Assembly: GCA_020152595.1 (NCBI GenBank)
Contig: JAIGNY010004519.1
Location: forward strand, 1 to 64,000
DNA length: 64,000 nt
DNA from: Chiridota heheva
Lineage: Eukaryota; Echinodermata; Holothuroidea; Apodida; Chiridotidae
Direction: 5' to 3'
Positions 62,218 to 64,000 of the stretch are shown piece after piece. The notes beneath the pieces are model-generated. The model was not told where the DNA came from, did not search any database, and saw only the letters and a list, made by a program, of their open reading frames with translations. Every line of letters begins with the position of its first letter. Position 1 is the first letter of the stretch. The translations under genes and the position numbers were made by a program.

Positions 62218-64000
62218 CCATGCAAGAAAGACATGTCTGATTAATTAACATTAACTTTAAAGGGGCATAGACTAAAAAAAGTGAGTAGCAAGAAAGACAT
62301 GTCTGATTAATTAACATAATCCTTAAAGGGGCACTAGACAGAAAAAGTGAGAGGCAAGAAAGACATGTTTGATTAATTAACAATCCTTAAAGGGGGCACT
62401 AGACTGAAAAAGTGAGTAGCAAGAAAGACATGTCTGATTAATTAATATAATCCTTAAAGGGGCACTAGACAGAAAAAGTGAGAGGCAAGAAAGACATGTT
62501 TGATTAATTAACAATCCTTAAAGGGGGCACTAGACTAAAAAAGTGATAAGCAAGAAAGACATGTCTTATTTACTAACATAATCTTTAAATGTGTACTAGA
62601 CAGAAAAAGTGAGAGGCAAGAAAGACATGTTTGATTAATTAACAATCCTTAAAGGGGCACTAGACTGAAAAAGTGAGAAGCAAGAAAGACATGTCTGATT
62701 AACATAATCCTTAAAGAGGCACTAGGCTGAAAAAGTGAGAAGCAAGAAAGACATGTCTGATTAACATAATCCTTAAAAGGGCACTTGACTGAAAAAGTGA
62801 GAAGCAAGAAAGACAGGTCTGATCATTTAACATGATAGACTGAAAACGTGAGAAGCAAGAAAAACATCTGGTTAATTAACATAATCCTTAAAGGGCACTA
62901 GATTGAAAAAAGTGAGAAGCAAGAAAGACTGTCTCATTAATTAACATAATCCTTAAAGGGGCACTACAGTGAAATAGTGATAAGCAAGAAAGACGAGTCT
63001 GATTAAGTAACACAATCCTCAAAGGGCCACTAGGCTAAAAAAGTGAGAACCAAGAAAGACATGTCTGATTAATCAAGATAATCCTTAAAGGGGCACTAGA
63101 CTGAAAAAGTGAGAGGCAAGAAAAAAATGTCTGATTAATTAACAATCCTTAAAGGGAGCACTAGACTGAGAAAGTGAGAAGCAAGAAATAAATGTATGAT
63201 TAATGAACAATCCTTGAAGGGGGCACTAGACTGAAAAAGTGAGAAGCAAGAAAGACATGCGTAGATTAATTAACCTAATTCCTAAATCCTTAAAAGGGCA
63301 CTAGACTGAACAAGTGGGAAGCAAGAAAGACATGTCCGGATTAATTAACATACTCCTTAAAAGGAGCAGCACTAAGCAAGAAAGACATGTCTGATTAATT
63401 CACATAGTCCTTAAGGGGCACTAGACTGAAAAAGTAAGAAGCAAGAAAAGATATGTCTGATTATCTAACAATCCTTAAAGGGGCACTAGACTGAAAAAGA
63501 GAGGAAGAAAGACATGTCTGATTAACATAATCCTGAAAGGGGCACTAGGCTGAAAAAGTGAGAAGCAAGAAAGAAATGTCTATTATTTAACATGATAGAC
63601 TGAAAAGGTGAGAACCAAGAAAGGCATGTCTGATTAATTAACATAATAGACTGAAAACTTGAGAAGCAAGAAAAACATCTGGTTAATTAACATAATCCTT
63701 AAAGGGCACTAGATTGAAAAAAGTGAGAAGCAAGAAAGACTTTGTCTCATTAATTAACACAATCCTTAAAGGGGCATTAGACTGAAATAGTGATAAGCAA
63801 GAAAGACATGTCTGATTAAGTAACATAATCCTTAAAGAGGCACTAGGCTAAAAAAGTGATAGGCAAGAAAGACATGTCTGATTAATTAACATAATCTTTA
63901 AAGGGGTACTAGACTGAAAAAGTGAGAGGCAAGAAAGAAATGTCTGATTAATTAACAATCCCTAAAGGGGGCACTAGACTGAAAAAAGTGAGAAGCAAGA
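62218..64000. repeat. 66-bp-class array, runs off the window end
   Basis: Each unit has AAGCAAGAAAGACATGTCTG, then ATTAATTAACATAATCC, then TTAAAGGGGCACTAGACTG, then AAAAAGTGAG. Units vary by substitution and by small deletions, so this is older than the 23-bp array. The TTAAAGGGGCACTAGACTG part is nearly the terminus of the inverted-repeat element at 57363-57738. The array is not finished at position 64000. Confidence 0.94.

Larger units (their letters stand above)
49744..64000 (-). other. probable large RBFOX intron, upstream exons not found
   Basis: Sequence upstream of the VNNATARV exon in the gene's direction. It holds duplications, several TTAA-type elements and two large arrays. No reverse-complement match to KGFGFVTF, LHVSNIPF or EGRKIE coding could be read. 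Apart from the candidate exon at 56504-56647, nothing coding is supported. Confidence 0.5.

Overview
The window looks like animal nuclear DNA, most likely from a marine invertebrate and probably a deuterostome (that clade call is inference). It is AT-rich and gene-poor. It carries intron-split coding sequence with GT-AG borders, non-LTR retrotransposon remains, tRNA-type SINE-like copies, small inverted-repeat elements and an unusually large amount of minisatellite DNA. Nothing indicates a bacterial or phage origin.

One host gene can be read with confidence: the 3' half of an RBFOX (fox-1 family) RNA-binding splicing regulator on the minus strand. Four coding exons lie at 49671-49743, 45938-46110, 39788-39922 and 30909-30953. 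They join in one open frame of 426 nt, which is 141 residues plus a stop. The first begins with VNNATARVMT, the hallmark end of the RBFOX RRM. The last ends SLYRGAYARYTPY-stop, matching the SLYRGGY-R-F-A-P-Y type end of the family. The exons for the RRM core were not found up to position 64000, so the intron upstream of 49743 is at least 14 kb long or the remaining exons were missed.

Layout: 1-6.9 kb holds simple repeats, a huge (AT)n tract, a duplicated block with internal short tandem repeats, and a SINE-like copy. 6.9-9.9 kb is a polypyrimidine satellite with a decayed Jockey-like reverse-transcriptase fragment embedded in it. 10.2-12.05 kb is a decayed CR1-like element on the minus strand. 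12.7-17.5 kb is a compositionally distinct CpG-rich block: a fold-back element, about 245-bp tandem units (one interrupted by a 5'-truncated non-LTR insertion) and a CCGT-rich minisatellite. 17.5-30.9 kb has no recognised gene; it contains tandem repeats, a SINE-like copy and two short-unit arrays, and its right part may be RBFOX 3' UTR. 30.9-49.7 kb is the exon-bearing part of RBFOX, with a large minisatellite in each of the three introns. 49.7-64 kb is probably intron, with several small TTAA-type inverted-repeat elements, a very uniform 23-bp array and a 66-bp-class array that runs off the window end.

Most long open frames here are artefacts of tandem repeats with unit lengths divisible by three or lacking stops. 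The most interesting themes are: (1) a shortened RBFOX C-terminal region whose introns have been heavily colonised by minisatellites; (2) a 2-kb inverted-repeat element whose end lies about 20 bp from an RBFOX splice donor; (3) a family of TTTAAAGGAGCACTAG-ended elements whose terminus also forms the unit of the array at the right edge; (4) an empty-site comparison that defines a retrotransposon insertion to the base.
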